Of a DNA stretch of 64,000 nt, positions 15,942 to 25,321 are shown in pieces; positions within the stretch are counted from its first letter, which is position 1; the number at the start of each line of letters is the position of its first letter. The notes beneath the pieces are model-generated. The model ran no database searches, was not told the DNA's origin, and saw only the letters and a program-made list of their open reading frames with translations. The position numbers and the translations under genes were made by a program. Source of the stretch: Verrucomicrobium sp. BvORR106 (GTDB lineage Bacteria; Verrucomicrobiota; Verrucomicrobiia; Verrucomicrobiales; Verrucomicrobiaceae); assembly GCF_000739655.1 (NCBI RefSeq), contig NZ_BATR01000093.1, forward strand, positions 40,831-104,830, given 5' to 3'.

Positions 15942-17657
15942 TTACTGAAGGAACGGCAGGATGTGCGCTCGTTGCCAGAGGAGCACTGCAGCGAGGGCTA
16001 CGAGAACCAAGGCAGCAATGTCGCGCTTGCCGAAGCCATCGCCATGACCGGCGTAGCGGAGGAACTTGAACAGGGCTCCGGTGGGGCACCCGTACTTGCA
16101 ATAGGCCATGGGAATGAAGAGGGAGGCGACGAGGCCAACAATGGCGACGGTGAGGGTGCCCCAGCCGGCCACGCGGATGAGCCAGGCATCGAAGGGCTCC
16201 AGGGCGTTTAAGTTCACATTCAGCCCCAGCATGGAGATGATGACCACGGCCACCAGAAGCGTCCAGGGGATGCGCTCCAGCCAGCGGCCTACATTGGGCG
16301 GGATGTGAAAGCGCACCTTGGTGCCGAGTCGATTGGCCAGCACCATCTGGAGCGTGCCATGAGGGCAGTAGTGGTGGCAGTAAAACTGACGACGGAAGAA
16401 GACGGGGATGGAGAGCGCCAGCGCGGCCAGCAGCACCAGCATGGGGGCCGTCTGCCAGGGTGCGCCGTGACGAGCCCAGCCCACGAGCAGTCCCTGCGAA
16501 AGCATGGCCCCGCTGAAGGCACCTGCATAGCCGATGAGCACGGCATGATGCAACCAGCGCAGCCATTTCTTCCCACGCCAGGGGGAGAAGGTGAGGATCG
16601 CGGAAAGCACCAACACCGCCAGCAGACCCCAGTCGGCCGCCTTCATGGAGATGCTGGAGAACGCATCGGTGGCCTGAGGGCGGGGGGCGCTCAGCACGGC
16701 GGCGCGTTTCTTCAAACCCTCCGCTACGGACCAGCTGGTCTCGGTGGCTCCAGATACCCCTTCGATGTGGGACTGGGCGAAGTCGATCTTGCCCAGTTCG
16801 TCCAGCGTCTTGCCATTGAAGAGATTCAGGAAATAGCTGTCGTCCGTGACATAGCCCACATAGTCCTTGGTATCGAAGCTCTTCCGCAGTCGGATGCCGG
16901 TGACCTTCTCCCCGGCGGCATCCAGCATGACGAGGGTGTCAGTGGGGCCCTTGTAGCCGATGATCGTATCCGCAGAAGGGGAGGTGCGCGTGACGTGGGC
17001 GATGCGGGTGCCTTTCTCATCCAGCACTTCCAGGATGCCAGCGCGCTCCGCCAAGGGGCGGAGGGATGCTGCACCCTCAATGAGCGGCTTCACCTCCTCC
17101 AAAGTAATTTCCTGGGGGAATCTCAGGGACTTGCCCTCCTGACCCAGACGGCGGCGCACGCCATCGGCTATCGCAGTGCTGGTGAGGGTGGCCCCGCTCA
17201 CGGCATCCACCTTGAGCTGCGCGTCGTGATCGCCCAGCTTCAGCCCTTTGAAGGCCTCGAAGAACGGCCGGTGACGGATGATCTCTGCCAGGTGGTCCGG
17301 GGTGTCATCGCTGTGCAGGATGCGGAGGCCGATGACCTTCTTCTGCGCATCACAGACGATGAGGCTGTTGGTAGGGCCGGCGTAGCCCAGAATCTTGTCT
17401 GAGAGCGGGGCGGTCTGGGTGACCATGCCGAGCACGCTGCCGGATTCACTGAGCACCTGCTGCACGCCCGTCTCCGGATCCCGCGGGCCCATGGAGACCG
17501 CGCCCGGGAAGAAGTCCTTCACCTTGGAGACCGGCACGGTGGCCTCCCGCTGCGCCTTCATCCACTGGTGCTGGTTGTGCAGCAGCCAGACGATGATGGC
17601 CAGCACCCCCACGCGGTAGAGCCGGATCAGCAGCGGAGTGAGGCGGGAGGAGGACAT
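15942..17657 (-). CDS. NosR-like membrane flavoprotein with two FMN-binding domains and Fe-S motifs
   Basis: A 571-aa protein. An N-terminal membrane helix (about 12-27) is followed by two FMN-binding domains, each with an SGAT flavinylation motif (VDAVSGATLTSTA about residue 152 and IEGVSGATETSW about 300). About five membrane helices follow, with two CX3CP motifs between them (HHYCPHGTLQ and CKYGCPTGAL), the pattern of NosR/RnfG-NapH-type electron-transfer proteins. It probably moves electrons across or along the membrane to a periplasmic acceptor. Doubling of the FMN domain is unusual compared with NosR. No nosZ is present in the window, so a role in N2O reduction is not supported. ApbE downstream would install the FMN. 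Confidence 0.8.
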   Translation of the reverse strand: MSSSRLTPLLIRLYRVGVLAIIVWLLHNQHQWMKAQREATVPVSKVKDFFPGAVSMGPRDPETGVQQVLSESGSVLGMVTQTAPLSDKILGYAGPTNSLIVCDAQKKVIGLRILHSDDTPDHLAEIIRHRPFFEAFKGLKLGDHDAQLKVDAVSGATLTSTAIADGVRRRLGQEGKSLRFPQEITLEEVKPLIEGAASLRPLAERAGILEVLDEKGTRIAHVTRTSPSADTIIGYKGPTDTLVMLDAAGEKVTGIRLRKSFDTKDYVGYVTDDSYFLNLFNGKTLDELGKIDFAQSHIEGVSGATETSWSVAEGLKKRAAVLSAPRPQATDAFSSISMKAADWGLLAVLVLSAILTFSPWRGKKWLRWLHHAVLIGYAGAFSGAMLSQGLLVGWARHGAPWQTAPMLVLLAALALSIPVFFRRQFYCHHYCPHGTLQMVLANRLGTKVRFHIPPNVGRWLERIPWTLLVAVVIISMLGLNVNLNALEPFDAWLIRVAGWGTLTVAIVGLVASLFIPMAYCKYGCPTGALFKFLRYAGHGDGFGKRDIAALVLVALAAVLLWQRAHILPFLQ

Positions 17658-17723
17658 GGCTCTGGTCTTGGTGGAAGACTAAAAACGCATGCCAGGGAGT
17701 GAATTGGACTGACAAATACGGAT

Positions 17724-17897
17724 TTAACCACCGAGACACAGAGTGCTCAGAGACTGATCTTAGACAGGATTAACAAGATTTTTAGAAGATTCACAGGAGA
17801 GGGCAAGGGAGGCTGATGGAGCCTCCCTTGAAGTTTGAAGGTTGAACCTTGAAGTTTTGATCCCCCTCTGTGTTCTCTGCGCCTCTGTGGTTTAACC
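17724..17897. repeat. Inverted pair of ACCACAGAGACACAGAG-type repeats around a hairpin
   Basis: TTAACCACCGAGACACAGAG (17725-17744) and, inverted, CTCTGTGTTCTCTGCGCCTC (about 17866-17885) flank a region with GACAGGATTAACAAGATTT (17763-17781, identical copy at 20659-20677). A similar repeat, TTAACCACAGAGACACAGAG, is at 41573-41592. These are dispersed non-coding repeats. Confidence 0.65.
17804..17830 (-). terminator. Strong hairpin downstream of glycyl-tRNA synthetase
   Basis: CAAGGGAGGCT (17804-17814), loop GATGG, AGCCTCCCTTG (17820-17830) form a perfect 11-bp stem about 72 bp beyond the synthetase stop codon. No U-tract follows, so it may act as a 3' stabiliser or a Rho-assisted stop instead of a classical terminator. 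Confidence 0.45.
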
Positions 17898-17901
17898 AGA
17901 A

Positions 17902-19665
17902 CTAGCTCAGGCGCTGAAGCAGCCAGCCGAGGAGATCGCTGATTTTCACGCGCTCCTGGGCGTTGCTGTCGCGCTCGCGCACGGTGACGGTGTCTTTGAA
18001 CTCGTCGCCTTTCTCGCCGAGGGTCTCGAAGTCGATCGTGACGCCGAAGGGGGTGCCGGCTTCGTCCTGGCGGGCGTAGCGGCGGCCGATGGCGGCAGTC
18101 TCGTCATAGAAGCAGTTCATGTGCTTCTTGAGCAGGTCGTACACTTCACGGGCCTTGCCCACGAGTTCCGGCTTATTCTTCAGCAGCGGGAACACGCCTA
18201 CCTTGATGGGGGCGATGCGCGGATGGAGACGCATGATGGTGCGCACTTCCGTCTTGCCGTTGACGTCGGCTTTCTCTTCTTCTGTGAAGGCCTGGGCCAG
18301 CACGGCGAGAGCAAGGCGGTCGAGACCAGCAGACGGCTCGATGACGTGTGGGACGTAGAAGCCCTTGAAGAGGCGGTCGAACCAGGCGCGGACTTCGGCC
18401 TCCGTGAGAGGGGTGCCCTTGGTCTTGGCGGCCTCGAAGGCGATGCGCTTCTGGATGAGGGCTTCCTTCTGCTCGTCGGTAAGCTTGGCGGCGGCCACCT
18501 TGAGTTCGTCGTCGAAGAACTCCTGGGGCTTGCCGCTGTGCTTCTGGTGCTGGCTGAGATCGAAGTCGCCACGGGCGGCGATGCCTTCCAGCTCCTCGGT
18601 GCCGAAGGGGAACTTGAAGAGGATGTCCACACACGCACGGGCGTAGTGGGCGAGGTCGTCCGGACCCTGCCAGTAGTAGTCCAGCACATCCGTGCCCAGG
18701 CCGATGGAGTTGTAGTACTCCACGCGCTGGCTCACCCAGTAGCGGTGCCACATGTCCCAGCCCCAGTTGGGCTGCGGTGCGGAGAGGTCGGCACCTTCTG
18801 ACCACGTGACCACGGAGCCAGCCAGGATTTCCACGGCCTCGTCCGGCTTGATGAAGAACTCGAGCTCCATTTGCTCGAACTCGCGGGAGCGGAAGGTGAA
18901 GTTCTTCGGCGTCACCTCGTTGCGGAAGGCCTTGCCGATCTGGCAGATGCCGAAGGGCACCTTCACGCGGGAGGAGTCCACCACGTTGCGGAACTGGGCA
19001 AAGATCGCCTGAGCGGTCTCCGGGCGCAGGTATGCCACGTCCTTCTCCGTGGCGGTCGGGCCCACGTAGGTCTTGAACATGAGGTTGAACGGGCGTGGCT
19101 CCGTGAGCTGGGCACCGTTCTCGGGATTGTAGGCACGGGTGTTTTCCACCTTCTCGCCCTGCTCGCCGCCGGTCGGCTCAGGCGTCTTCACACCGCGGGA
19201 TTCGTAGAAGAGCTTCGCCACTTTCAGGGCGGATTCACGGGGCTTGCCGAAGGGGGTGAGCACTGCGAAGGGTACGTCACTCTTGGTGCCTTCCTCACCG
19301 GTTGCGCCGGTGAAGTGGTACACCATGCCGCTCTGGAGATCCACGTGGTCGGCACGGAAGCGCTTCTTCGTGAGCAGGCAGTCCGCCATGGGGTCCGTGA
19401 AGGTGTCCACGTGACCACTGGCCTTCCAGATTTGCGGGTGCATGATGATGGTCGCGTCCAGGCCCACCACGTCTTCACGCTCGCGGGTCATGGCGCGCCA
19501 CCAGGTGTCGCGCAGGTTGCGCTTGAGCTCGGCTCCGAGCGGACCGTAGTCCCAGAAGCCGCCGATACCACCGTAGATCTCGCTCGACTGGTAGATGAAG
19601 CCTCTGCGCTTGCAGAGACTGACGAGCTTTTCCATGGAGGACGTGTCTTTCTTGTCGGTGGACAT
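17902..19665 (-). CDS. glyS: Glycyl-tRNA synthetase, dimeric (eukaryote-like) class II type
   Basis: Charges tRNA-Gly. 587 aa, the single-chain alpha2 type and not the alpha/beta tetramer. Landmarks are KLVSLCKRRGFIYQSSEIYGGIGGFWDYGPLGAELKRN near the N-terminus (motif 1 region), LRPETAQAIFAQFRNVV (about 218), QIGKAFRNEVTPKNFTFRSREFEQMELEFF (about 248-277, motif 2), HVIEPSAGLDRLALAVLAQAF (motif 3, about 440) and the C-terminal anticodon-binding domain (IAPIKVGVFPLL ... GRRYARQDEAGTPFGVTIDFET). An insertion around residues 80-180 is normal for this type. Confidence 0.96.
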   Translation of the reverse strand: MSTDKKDTSSMEKLVSLCKRRGFIYQSSEIYGGIGGFWDYGPLGAELKRNLRDTWWRAMTREREDVVGLDATIIMHPQIWKASGHVDTFTDPMADCLLTKKRFRADHVDLQSGMVYHFTGATGEEGTKSDVPFAVLTPFGKPRESALKVAKLFYESRGVKTPEPTGGEQGEKVENTRAYNPENGAQLTEPRPFNLMFKTYVGPTATEKDVAYLRPETAQAIFAQFRNVVDSSRVKVPFGICQIGKAFRNEVTPKNFTFRSREFEQMELEFFIKPDEAVEILAGSVVTWSEGADLSAPQPNWGWDMWHRYWVSQRVEYYNSIGLGTDVLDYYWQGPDDLAHYARACVDILFKFPFGTEELEGIAARGDFDLSQHQKHSGKPQEFFDDELKVAAAKLTDEQKEALIQKRIAFEAAKTKGTPLTEAEVRAWFDRLFKGFYVPHVIEPSAGLDRLALAVLAQAFTEEEKADVNGKTEVRTIMRLHPRIAPIKVGVFPLLKNKPELVGKAREVYDLLKKHMNCFYDETAAIGRRYARQDEAGTPFGVTIDFETLGEKGDEFKDTVTVRERDSNAQERVKISDLLGWLLQRLS

Positions 19666-19767
19666 GCTGGGGTCTGGGTTGAAAGGGACCGCGAAGAAGC
19701 CACCTTTCGGGGGAAAAGCAAACGGGCTTTTGTTTGCTTGCAGCGCCCGCCAAATCCGTACAGTTCA

Positions 19768-20643
19768 ATGACAATGAGCATCGTAAATCTCGGACTGATC
19801 CAAACCCACGCCACGGATGACAAGGCGGACAACCTGCGCCGCACCCTGCAACTGATCCGGGACGCGGCCGCGAAGGGCGCGAACATCGTGTGCCTGCAGG
19901 AGCTGTTTTTGACCCCCTATTTCTGCAAGCGCGAGGACACGGATCTCTTTGATCTGGCGGAAGATGTGCCGGGCGACACCACCGCGCAGTGCCAGGCCCT
20001 GGCCAAGGAGCTGGGGGTGGTGATCATCGCCTCCCTTTTCGAAAAACGCGCCCCCGGCCTGTACCACAACACGGCGGCGATCATCGACGCGGACGGCACC
20101 TACCTGGGCAAGTACCGGAAGATGCACATCCCCGAAGATCCGGGCTTCAACGAGAAATTCTACTTCACCCCTGGTGACCTCGGCTACCGGGTCTGGGACA
20201 CGAAATTCGGACGCATCGGCGTGCTCGTGTGCTGGGACCAGTGGTACCCGGAGGCAGCCCGACTCACGGCCATGGCCGGAGCGCAGATCCTCTTCTACCC
20301 CACCGCGATCGGCTGGCTGAAGTCCGAAAAAGACTCGCTGGGCACCTCCCAGCATTGCGCCTGGGAGACGGTCCAGCGTGGCCACGCCGTGGCCAATGGC
20401 TGCTACCTCGCCGCAGTGAACCGCGTGGGGACCGAGGAAGAGACGGAATTCTGGGGCCAGTCCTTCGTGGCCAGCCCGTACGGCGAGTTCGTCGGCAAGG
20501 CGTCCTCAGACAAGGAGGAAGTGCTCATCGTGCCCTGCGACCTGAAGGCTGTGGAGGACTTCCGCCGCATCTGGCCGTTCTTCCGCGATCGGCGCATTGA
20601 TAGCTACGAGGACGTGACCAAGCGGTGGCGCGATCGCGATTGA
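19768..20643 (+). CDS. aguB: N-carbamoylputrescine amidase
   Basis: Hydrolyses N-carbamoylputrescine to putrescine, CO2 and ammonia, the last step of the agmatine route. 291 aa, nitrilase superfamily. The catalytic triad is visible: E45 (CLQELF), K118 (KYRKMHIPE) and C155 (VLVCWDQWYPEAARL). The AguB-type segments WLKSEKDSLGTSQHCAWETVQRGHAVANGCYLAAVNRVG and the C-terminal DFRRIWPFFRDRRIDSYEDVTKR separate it from other nitrilases. The ATG at 19768 fits the family start; upstream frame extension is antisense to glyS. aguA lies 332 bp downstream. Confidence 0.95.
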   Translation: MTMSIVNLGLIQTHATDDKADNLRRTLQLIRDAAAKGANIVCLQELFLTPYFCKREDTDLFDLAEDVPGDTTAQCQALAKELGVVIIASLFEKRAPGLYHNTAAIIDADGTYLGKYRKMHIPEDPGFNEKFYFTPGDLGYRVWDTKFGRIGVLVCWDQWYPEAARLTAMAGAQILFYPTAIGWLKSEKDSLGTSQHCAWETVQRGHAVANGCYLAAVNRVGTEEETEFWGQSFVASPYGEFVGKASSDKEEVLIVPCDLKAVEDFRRIWPFFRDRRIDSYEDVTKRWRDRD

Positions 20644-20975
20644 GGCTGCTTTCTAGAGACAGGATTAACAAGATTTCGGGCAGATTAACAAGATGGGTCC
20701 GGAGTCTTGGGGGAAGGGTTTGGACAGAATTAACAGAATTTACGGAATTGGGGTTTCCTGATTCGGGCCACGTTGGGAGGGGGAGTATTTGGAACCATGC
20801 TTCCTCCAGCCTGCGAAGCGGGCGTCTTAACGGCCCGCTTGCGGGCCCCTCAACCAACGAAGTGTCTCAACCAGCGCAGCGTCTCAACTACCTTCCCCAG
20901 CGGGGATGGTATGTGGCGAGGTTGCCAACAGAAAGGGATTGAGTCGAGCCTGATTCTCGCTTTGGAAGGGGGACG
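20644..20975. repeat. Repeat-filled gap between aguB and aguA
   Basis: Holds GACAGGATTAACAAGATTT (20659-20677), an ACAGAATTAACAGAATT stretch (20723-20750) and an inverted copy of the GGTTGAG/GTTGAGAC repeats (about 20830-20890) that also occur at 25738-25830. No gene is visible. Confidence 0.55.
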
Positions 20976-22037
20976 ATGTCTGCCAGCAACGCTACCCTTG
21001 ATTCAAGCGAGAACTACTACATGCCTGCCGAGTGGGCACCGCAGGAGGCGGTGTGGCTTTCCTGGCCGGCGAATCGTGACAGTGCGCCGGAGACGCATGA
21101 GGTGCTGCAGGCGAAGTTCGGGGAGATTGCTGCGGCAATCACGAAGTTCGAGCCGGTGCGGATCAATGCGGCGGGAGACTGGCACAAGCGCATCTGGGCC
21201 GCGATTGAGGCGCAGAAGGGCGACATGTCCAAGGTGGAGCTCTATGAGCACCCGACCAATGACGTGTGGTGCCGGGACCACGGACCCATCTTTGTGAAGC
21301 ACAAGGAGACGGGCAAGCTGGCGCTGACGGACTGGCAGTTCAACGCCTGGGGCGGCAAGTTCCCGCCGTGGAATCTGGACAACGAGGTGCCGGAGCGGGT
21401 GGCCAAGGCGCTGGACCTGCCGCGTTTCTCCTCGCCCATGATCCTGGAAGGCGGCTCCATTGAGGTGAACGGTGAAGGCGTGCTCCTCACCACGGAGGCG
21501 GTCTTGCTGAACAAGAATCGCAACCATGAGTGGTCGCGCAAGGAGATCGAGGCAGAGATCAAGCGTCACCTCGGCATCAGCAGCATCTTCTGGCTGCGTG
21601 AAGGCATCGAAGGGGATGACACCGATGGGCACATCGATGACATCACCCGCTTCGTGCGTGAGGATGTGGTGCTGACCATGGTGGAGAAACGCCAGAGCGA
21701 TGCCAACTACCGGATTCTGGAAGAGAACCGCGAGAAGCTGGCGGATCTGCGCACGACCAAGGGCGGAAAGGTCGAGGTATTAACGCTGGAGATGCCCGAG
21801 CCTCTGGTGCCCAAGGTGGGCTGGCGGCTGGATCGCCTGCCCGGCAGCTATGCGAACTTCCTGATTGTGAACGGCGGCGTGCTCGTGCCGGTGTTTGATC
21901 AAGGCAAGCGCGATGATCACGCCCTGGGCTTCATCCGCGAGTGCTTCCCCGGTCGCGAGGTGATTGGCATCGAGTCCTCGGACATCGTGTTCGAAGGTGG
22001 GGCACTGCATTGCATTTCCCAACAGCAGCCGCGATAG
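20976..22037 (+). CDS. aguA: Agmatine deiminase
   Basis: Converts agmatine to N-carbamoylputrescine and ammonia. 353 aa, peptidyl-arginine-deiminase-like fold. Visible landmarks are YYMPAEWAPQEAVWLSWPANRD at the N-terminus, DVWCRDHGPIFV (about 90-101), GGSIEVNGEGVLLTTEAVLLNKNRN (about 152-176), DTDGHIDDITRFV with the catalytic histidine (about 212), and the nucleophile C346 in GGALHCISQQQPR at the extreme C-terminus. Together with aguB upstream it gives a complete agmatine-to-putrescine route; an arginine decarboxylase is not in the window. Confidence 0.95.
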   Translation: MSASNATLDSSENYYMPAEWAPQEAVWLSWPANRDSAPETHEVLQAKFGEIAAAITKFEPVRINAAGDWHKRIWAAIEAQKGDMSKVELYEHPTNDVWCRDHGPIFVKHKETGKLALTDWQFNAWGGKFPPWNLDNEVPERVAKALDLPRFSSPMILEGGSIEVNGEGVLLTTEAVLLNKNRNHEWSRKEIEAEIKRHLGISSIFWLREGIEGDDTDGHIDDITRFVREDVVLTMVEKRQSDANYRILEENREKLADLRTTKGGKVEVLTLEMPEPLVPKVGWRLDRLPGSYANFLIVNGGVLVPVFDQGKRDDHALGFIRECFPGREVIGIESSDIVFEGGALHCISQQQPR

Positions 22038-22148
22038 ATGGCCGCGCTAGCGGTCGTTTGGGCTGGGAAGCTTGCTCCTTGGTCCGGTTGCTGCGTGCTG
22101 GCAAATACTCCCGGGCAGCATGCTGGGCCTTCGTCCTGAGATTTTTTC

Positions 22149-23768
22149 TTGGGACGTGTATATAATCAGATGGGTGCTTTCCAATTGACCGTGTTTAACA
22201 AGATCTTCTTTGGCTTCGTTGCAGGAGCATTCGTGGTGACGGGCTTCTATGCGGGAATGCGGGTCCAGCGAAAGGCGGACGCCGCAGAGCGCCGGCTTTT
22301 TGAGGACGCGAAGCGGGATGATGAAAAGCAGACCAGCAAGTGGGTGAAGATGGCGCTGCGCCAATTGGGCCTGCAGAGGGAAAAATCCCAGCCGCCTCCT
22401 AGTGCACTGATGATCCAGGCGGTGGCCCAGCGGGCCGAAAGTCTGAGCAAGTATCCCTGTCAGGTGGCCAAAATCTCGGGGCTGCCAGACTTTACGACCC
22501 AGGTGTACCCGGACTGGCTTACAAAGGTGGAGTTCATTGGAACGCCTGAGGATCCTTCGGAGCGTTATCAGGTGGTGTTCGAGGCCTGTAATGGGAAGAA
22601 GAGGACGGAGGCCTCATGGATGCTGCCTGGCATGAGATTCCGGCTTCAGCTGGAGCCTTTTGATGAGCAACCGGAATCCTTGAGGCGCAGGCCGATGGTG
22701 GATGATCTGAAAGACGTCACGCTGCCCCTGTACTGGGCGAAATCGTATGAACACGATGATGCGTTGCTGAAGCTTCTGGCGACTCCGCGGGAGAACGTCT
22801 TCGCGGGTCAATTCGTCGAGTCGGTCGTCCGCTCACCTATTGAGGTGGAGATTGGCGGGCAGATGAAGTCCTTCTTTTTTTATGGGAATACGTGGGGTGT
22901 CTATCGCCCTGCACCGGACGCCCGGATCATGAGATTGGACCGCGGTTCACCCCGGCGCTCTGTCCGCGACGTCTCCCGTTTTTTGGCGGAGAAAGGGATC
23001 ACGGTGATTTTTGCCCCGGTGCCTCAGGCGGCGAGTTTGTTTGAAGACGTTGCCGCCGGAGTGGATCGAGGGCTGGAGAATCCGGCTCCGGCTCCCAATG
23101 GGGCGACGCTGGGATTGCTGAAGACCCTGCGTGAAGACGGAGTGGAAACCGTGGACCTCACCGCAGTGCTGCGCAAACAACGCTATGCCGAGTTTGAAAA
23201 CAAGCGGTACCCGGTCTCGCTGGTGAATGACTCGCATTGGTCGCCTACAGGAGCCAAGCTTGCAGGAGAGGCCGTCGCCTCCTACTTGCAGGAGTTTCAT
23301 CCAGAGGTGGCACCACGCGTGAAGGAGTCATTGGGCATTTCTGAGCGCTGTGATGTGTTCTCCAATGCTGGCGACATTTCTACTTTGCCAGCGGTCAAGT
23401 CGCTCCGGGTTGAGACAGGGCCGGTCTTGGCCTTGCGTCATGGACTCACGGCAGCGGATGAAAAGGCTGCGGCGTGTCTTGAGTTCGACGACGGAAATTG
23501 TCCGATTCATGTGATCGGAGACTCCAATCTCGACGTTGCCAAAGAGGTAAAAGGTGGATTTGCCGCCCATCTGGCCAAAGCACTTCAGCAGCCGGTGTGC
23601 CTGACCGCCGTTGCCGCTGGTGGCAACGGTGTCGCGCTGGATACCTGGTGGCGGAACCGGAGGTATGAGCGCGCGAAGATTCTGGTGTGGCTCGTGGCGG
23701 AGCGCTTCCTGGACGGCGATGGATGGATCGATCCAGAGGCGCTGACTCCTCTCAAGCCGGGAAGTTGA
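22149..23768 (+). CDS. AlgX/AlgJ-like SGNH hydrolase, membrane anchored
   Basis: A 539-aa protein with an N-terminal membrane anchor (about residues 16-36) and a large extracytoplasmic region. It carries an SGNH-type acetyltransferase/esterase domain of the AlgX/AlgJ kind: VSLVNDSHWSPTGAKLAGEAVASYL (Asp-His dyad, about residue 357-380) and IHVIGDSNLD with the candidate serine (about residue 457). Such proteins O-acetylate exopolysaccharides with an MBOAT partner, but no MBOAT gene is in the window, so the substrate is open. It lies 111 bp after aguA, probably an independent unit. Confidence 0.65.
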   Translation: MGRVYNQMGAFQLTVFNKIFFGFVAGAFVVTGFYAGMRVQRKADAAERRLFEDAKRDDEKQTSKWVKMALRQLGLQREKSQPPPSALMIQAVAQRAESLSKYPCQVAKISGLPDFTTQVYPDWLTKVEFIGTPEDPSERYQVVFEACNGKKRTEASWMLPGMRFRLQLEPFDEQPESLRRRPMVDDLKDVTLPLYWAKSYEHDDALLKLLATPRENVFAGQFVESVVRSPIEVEIGGQMKSFFFYGNTWGVYRPAPDARIMRLDRGSPRRSVRDVSRFLAEKGITVIFAPVPQAASLFEDVAAGVDRGLENPAPAPNGATLGLLKTLREDGVETVDLTAVLRKQRYAEFENKRYPVSLVNDSHWSPTGAKLAGEAVASYLQEFHPEVAPRVKESLGISERCDVFSNAGDISTLPAVKSLRVETGPVLALRHGLTAADEKAAACLEFDDGNCPIHVIGDSNLDVAKEVKGGFAAHLAKALQQPVCLTAVAAGGNGVALDTWWRNRRYERAKILVWLVAERFLDGDGWIDPEALTPLKPGS

Positions 23769-23805
23769 GAGGCTGCGTGAGGGTCGCTCTGAGGCAGCTC
23801 TGTCC

Positions 23806-25191
23806 TCAGCCTTTTCTCGACTCCTCGAACTGTTTCCGCCAGTACTCCAGTCTTTCTCGCACGCGGGCTTCCATGCCGTTGTCACTGGGCATGTAGTAGA
23901 TGCGGCCTTCGCCTTCGGGCAGGTAGGACTGGGGGACGTAGCCGCCTTCGTAATCGTGGCTGTACTTGTAACCTTCGCCGTGGCCGAACTGCTTGGCTCC
24001 TTTGTAGTGACCGTCACGCAGGTGCTTGGGGACGGGGAGGGTGCGGCCGTTTTTGACATCGTCCATAGCCTTGCCTATGGCGACGGTGGTGCGGTTGCTC
24101 TTGGGGGCGGTGGCGAGGTAGACGGTACAGTGGGCGAGGATGTGAGCCGCCTCGGGCATGCCAATGAACTCGGCGGCATGTTGGGCGGCTACAGCCACGC
24201 GTAGGCCGTTGGAGTCGGCCATGCCGATGTCCTCGCTGGCGGAGATGACGAGGCGGCGGCAAAGGAAACGGATGTCCTCGCCCGCATAGAGCATCTTGGC
24301 CAGCCAGTAGATGGCGGCGTCGGGATCGGAGCCGCGGATGGACTTGATGAAGGCGCTGATGGTGTCGTAGTGCGCATCGCCGTCGCCATCGTACACGACG
24401 GTCTTCTGCTGCACGGACTCCTCGGCCACAGCCAAGTGAATGTGCACCTTGCCCTCGGCCCCGGCTGGGGTGGTGAGGGCGGCGAGCTCTAGGGCATTCA
24501 GGCACTTGCGACCGTCGCCATCGCAGACCACGGCGAGGTGACGTTTCGCCTCGGGAGTGATCTCCACATGCAGCTTGCCGAGTCCGCGCTCCTCGTCGGC
24601 AATGGCCTGGTCGATGAGCCGCTCCAGGTGCTCGACCGTGAGAGGTTCGAGGGTAAACACCTGGGACCGGCTCACGAGCGGGCTGTTTATGTAGAAGAAG
24701 GGGTTGTGCGTGGTGGCCCCGATGAACCGCAGGGATCCGCGCTCCAGATGGGGGAGCAGCACGTCCTGCTGGGACTTGTTGAAGCGGTGGATCTCATCGA
24801 CGAAGAGCACGGTGCCGATGCCGTTGAGACGCTCTTCCTTCTCTGCCGCGTCTGCGACCATGCGGATCTCAGCCACGTTGCTCTCCACTCCACTCAAGGT
24901 GACGAAGCGGGAGTGCGTCTCGTTGGAGATGATGGTGGCCAGGGTGGTCTTGCCCACGCCAGGAGGCCCGTAGAAGATGAGGGAGGAGAAGCGGTCCGCC
25001 ATGATTGCTCGCCGGAGGAGCTTGCCCTCCCCCAGGATGTGCTCCTGCCCCACGTACTCATCCATGGACCGGGGCCGCATGCGGGCGGCCAGCGGCGCGT
25101 GACGGGAGAAGACGGGCTTGCCCTTCGTCGGCATCTGGCCGCGAACTTTGCGAGGGGGTTCGTCGTCTTCGGGGTTGAAAAAGTCGGCCAT
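23806..25191 (-). CDS. rarA: Replication-associated recombination protein RarA (MgsA)
   Basis: AAA+ ATPase of the clamp-loader class that acts at stalled replication forks. About 461 aa. RPRSMDEYVGQEHILGEGKLLRRAI precedes Walker A GPPGVGKTT; Walker B is LFVDEIHRFNKSQQD; sensor 1 is IGATTHNPFFYINSPLVSR. The C-terminal half contains the RarA tetramerisation segments (DTISAFIKSIRGSDPDAAIYWLAKMLYAGEDIRFLCRRLVI) and the terminal YLPEGEGRIYYMPSDNGMEARVRERLEYWR. The start at 25191 gives MADFF; a start at 25206 is equally possible because no clear ribosome binding site is seen. Confidence 0.94.
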   Translation of the reverse strand: MADFFNPEDDEPPRKVRGQMPTKGKPVFSRHAPLAARMRPRSMDEYVGQEHILGEGKLLRRAIMADRFSSLIFYGPPGVGKTTLATIISNETHSRFVTLSGVESNVAEIRMVADAAEKEERLNGIGTVLFVDEIHRFNKSQQDVLLPHLERGSLRFIGATTHNPFFYINSPLVSRSQVFTLEPLTVEHLERLIDQAIADEERGLGKLHVEITPEAKRHLAVVCDGDGRKCLNALELAALTTPAGAEGKVHIHLAVAEESVQQKTVVYDGDGDAHYDTISAFIKSIRGSDPDAAIYWLAKMLYAGEDIRFLCRRLVISASEDIGMADSNGLRVAVAAQHAAEFIGMPEAAHILAHCTVYLATAPKSNRTTVAIGKAMDDVKNGRTLPVPKHLRDGHYKGAKQFGHGEGYKYSHDYEGGYVPQSYLPEGEGRIYYMPSDNGMEARVRERLEYWRKQFEESRKG

Positions 25192-25321
25192 CGGAATCGA
25201 AAACATCGCCCACGGGGCAGGGGAGGGCAACGGCAAAGCAGGCCGTCTCGCCCGCGAGAAAATCCAGACAAAATTAATAGGGAATCTTGAAATGTGTCCT
25301 CGTCGGCGCTAACGACGGGAA

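Noticed and set aside
15942..17657. Calling the protein NosR and inferring denitrification
   Set aside because: The FMN domain is doubled and no nosZ or nosD-F-Y is present; only the family-level name is supported.
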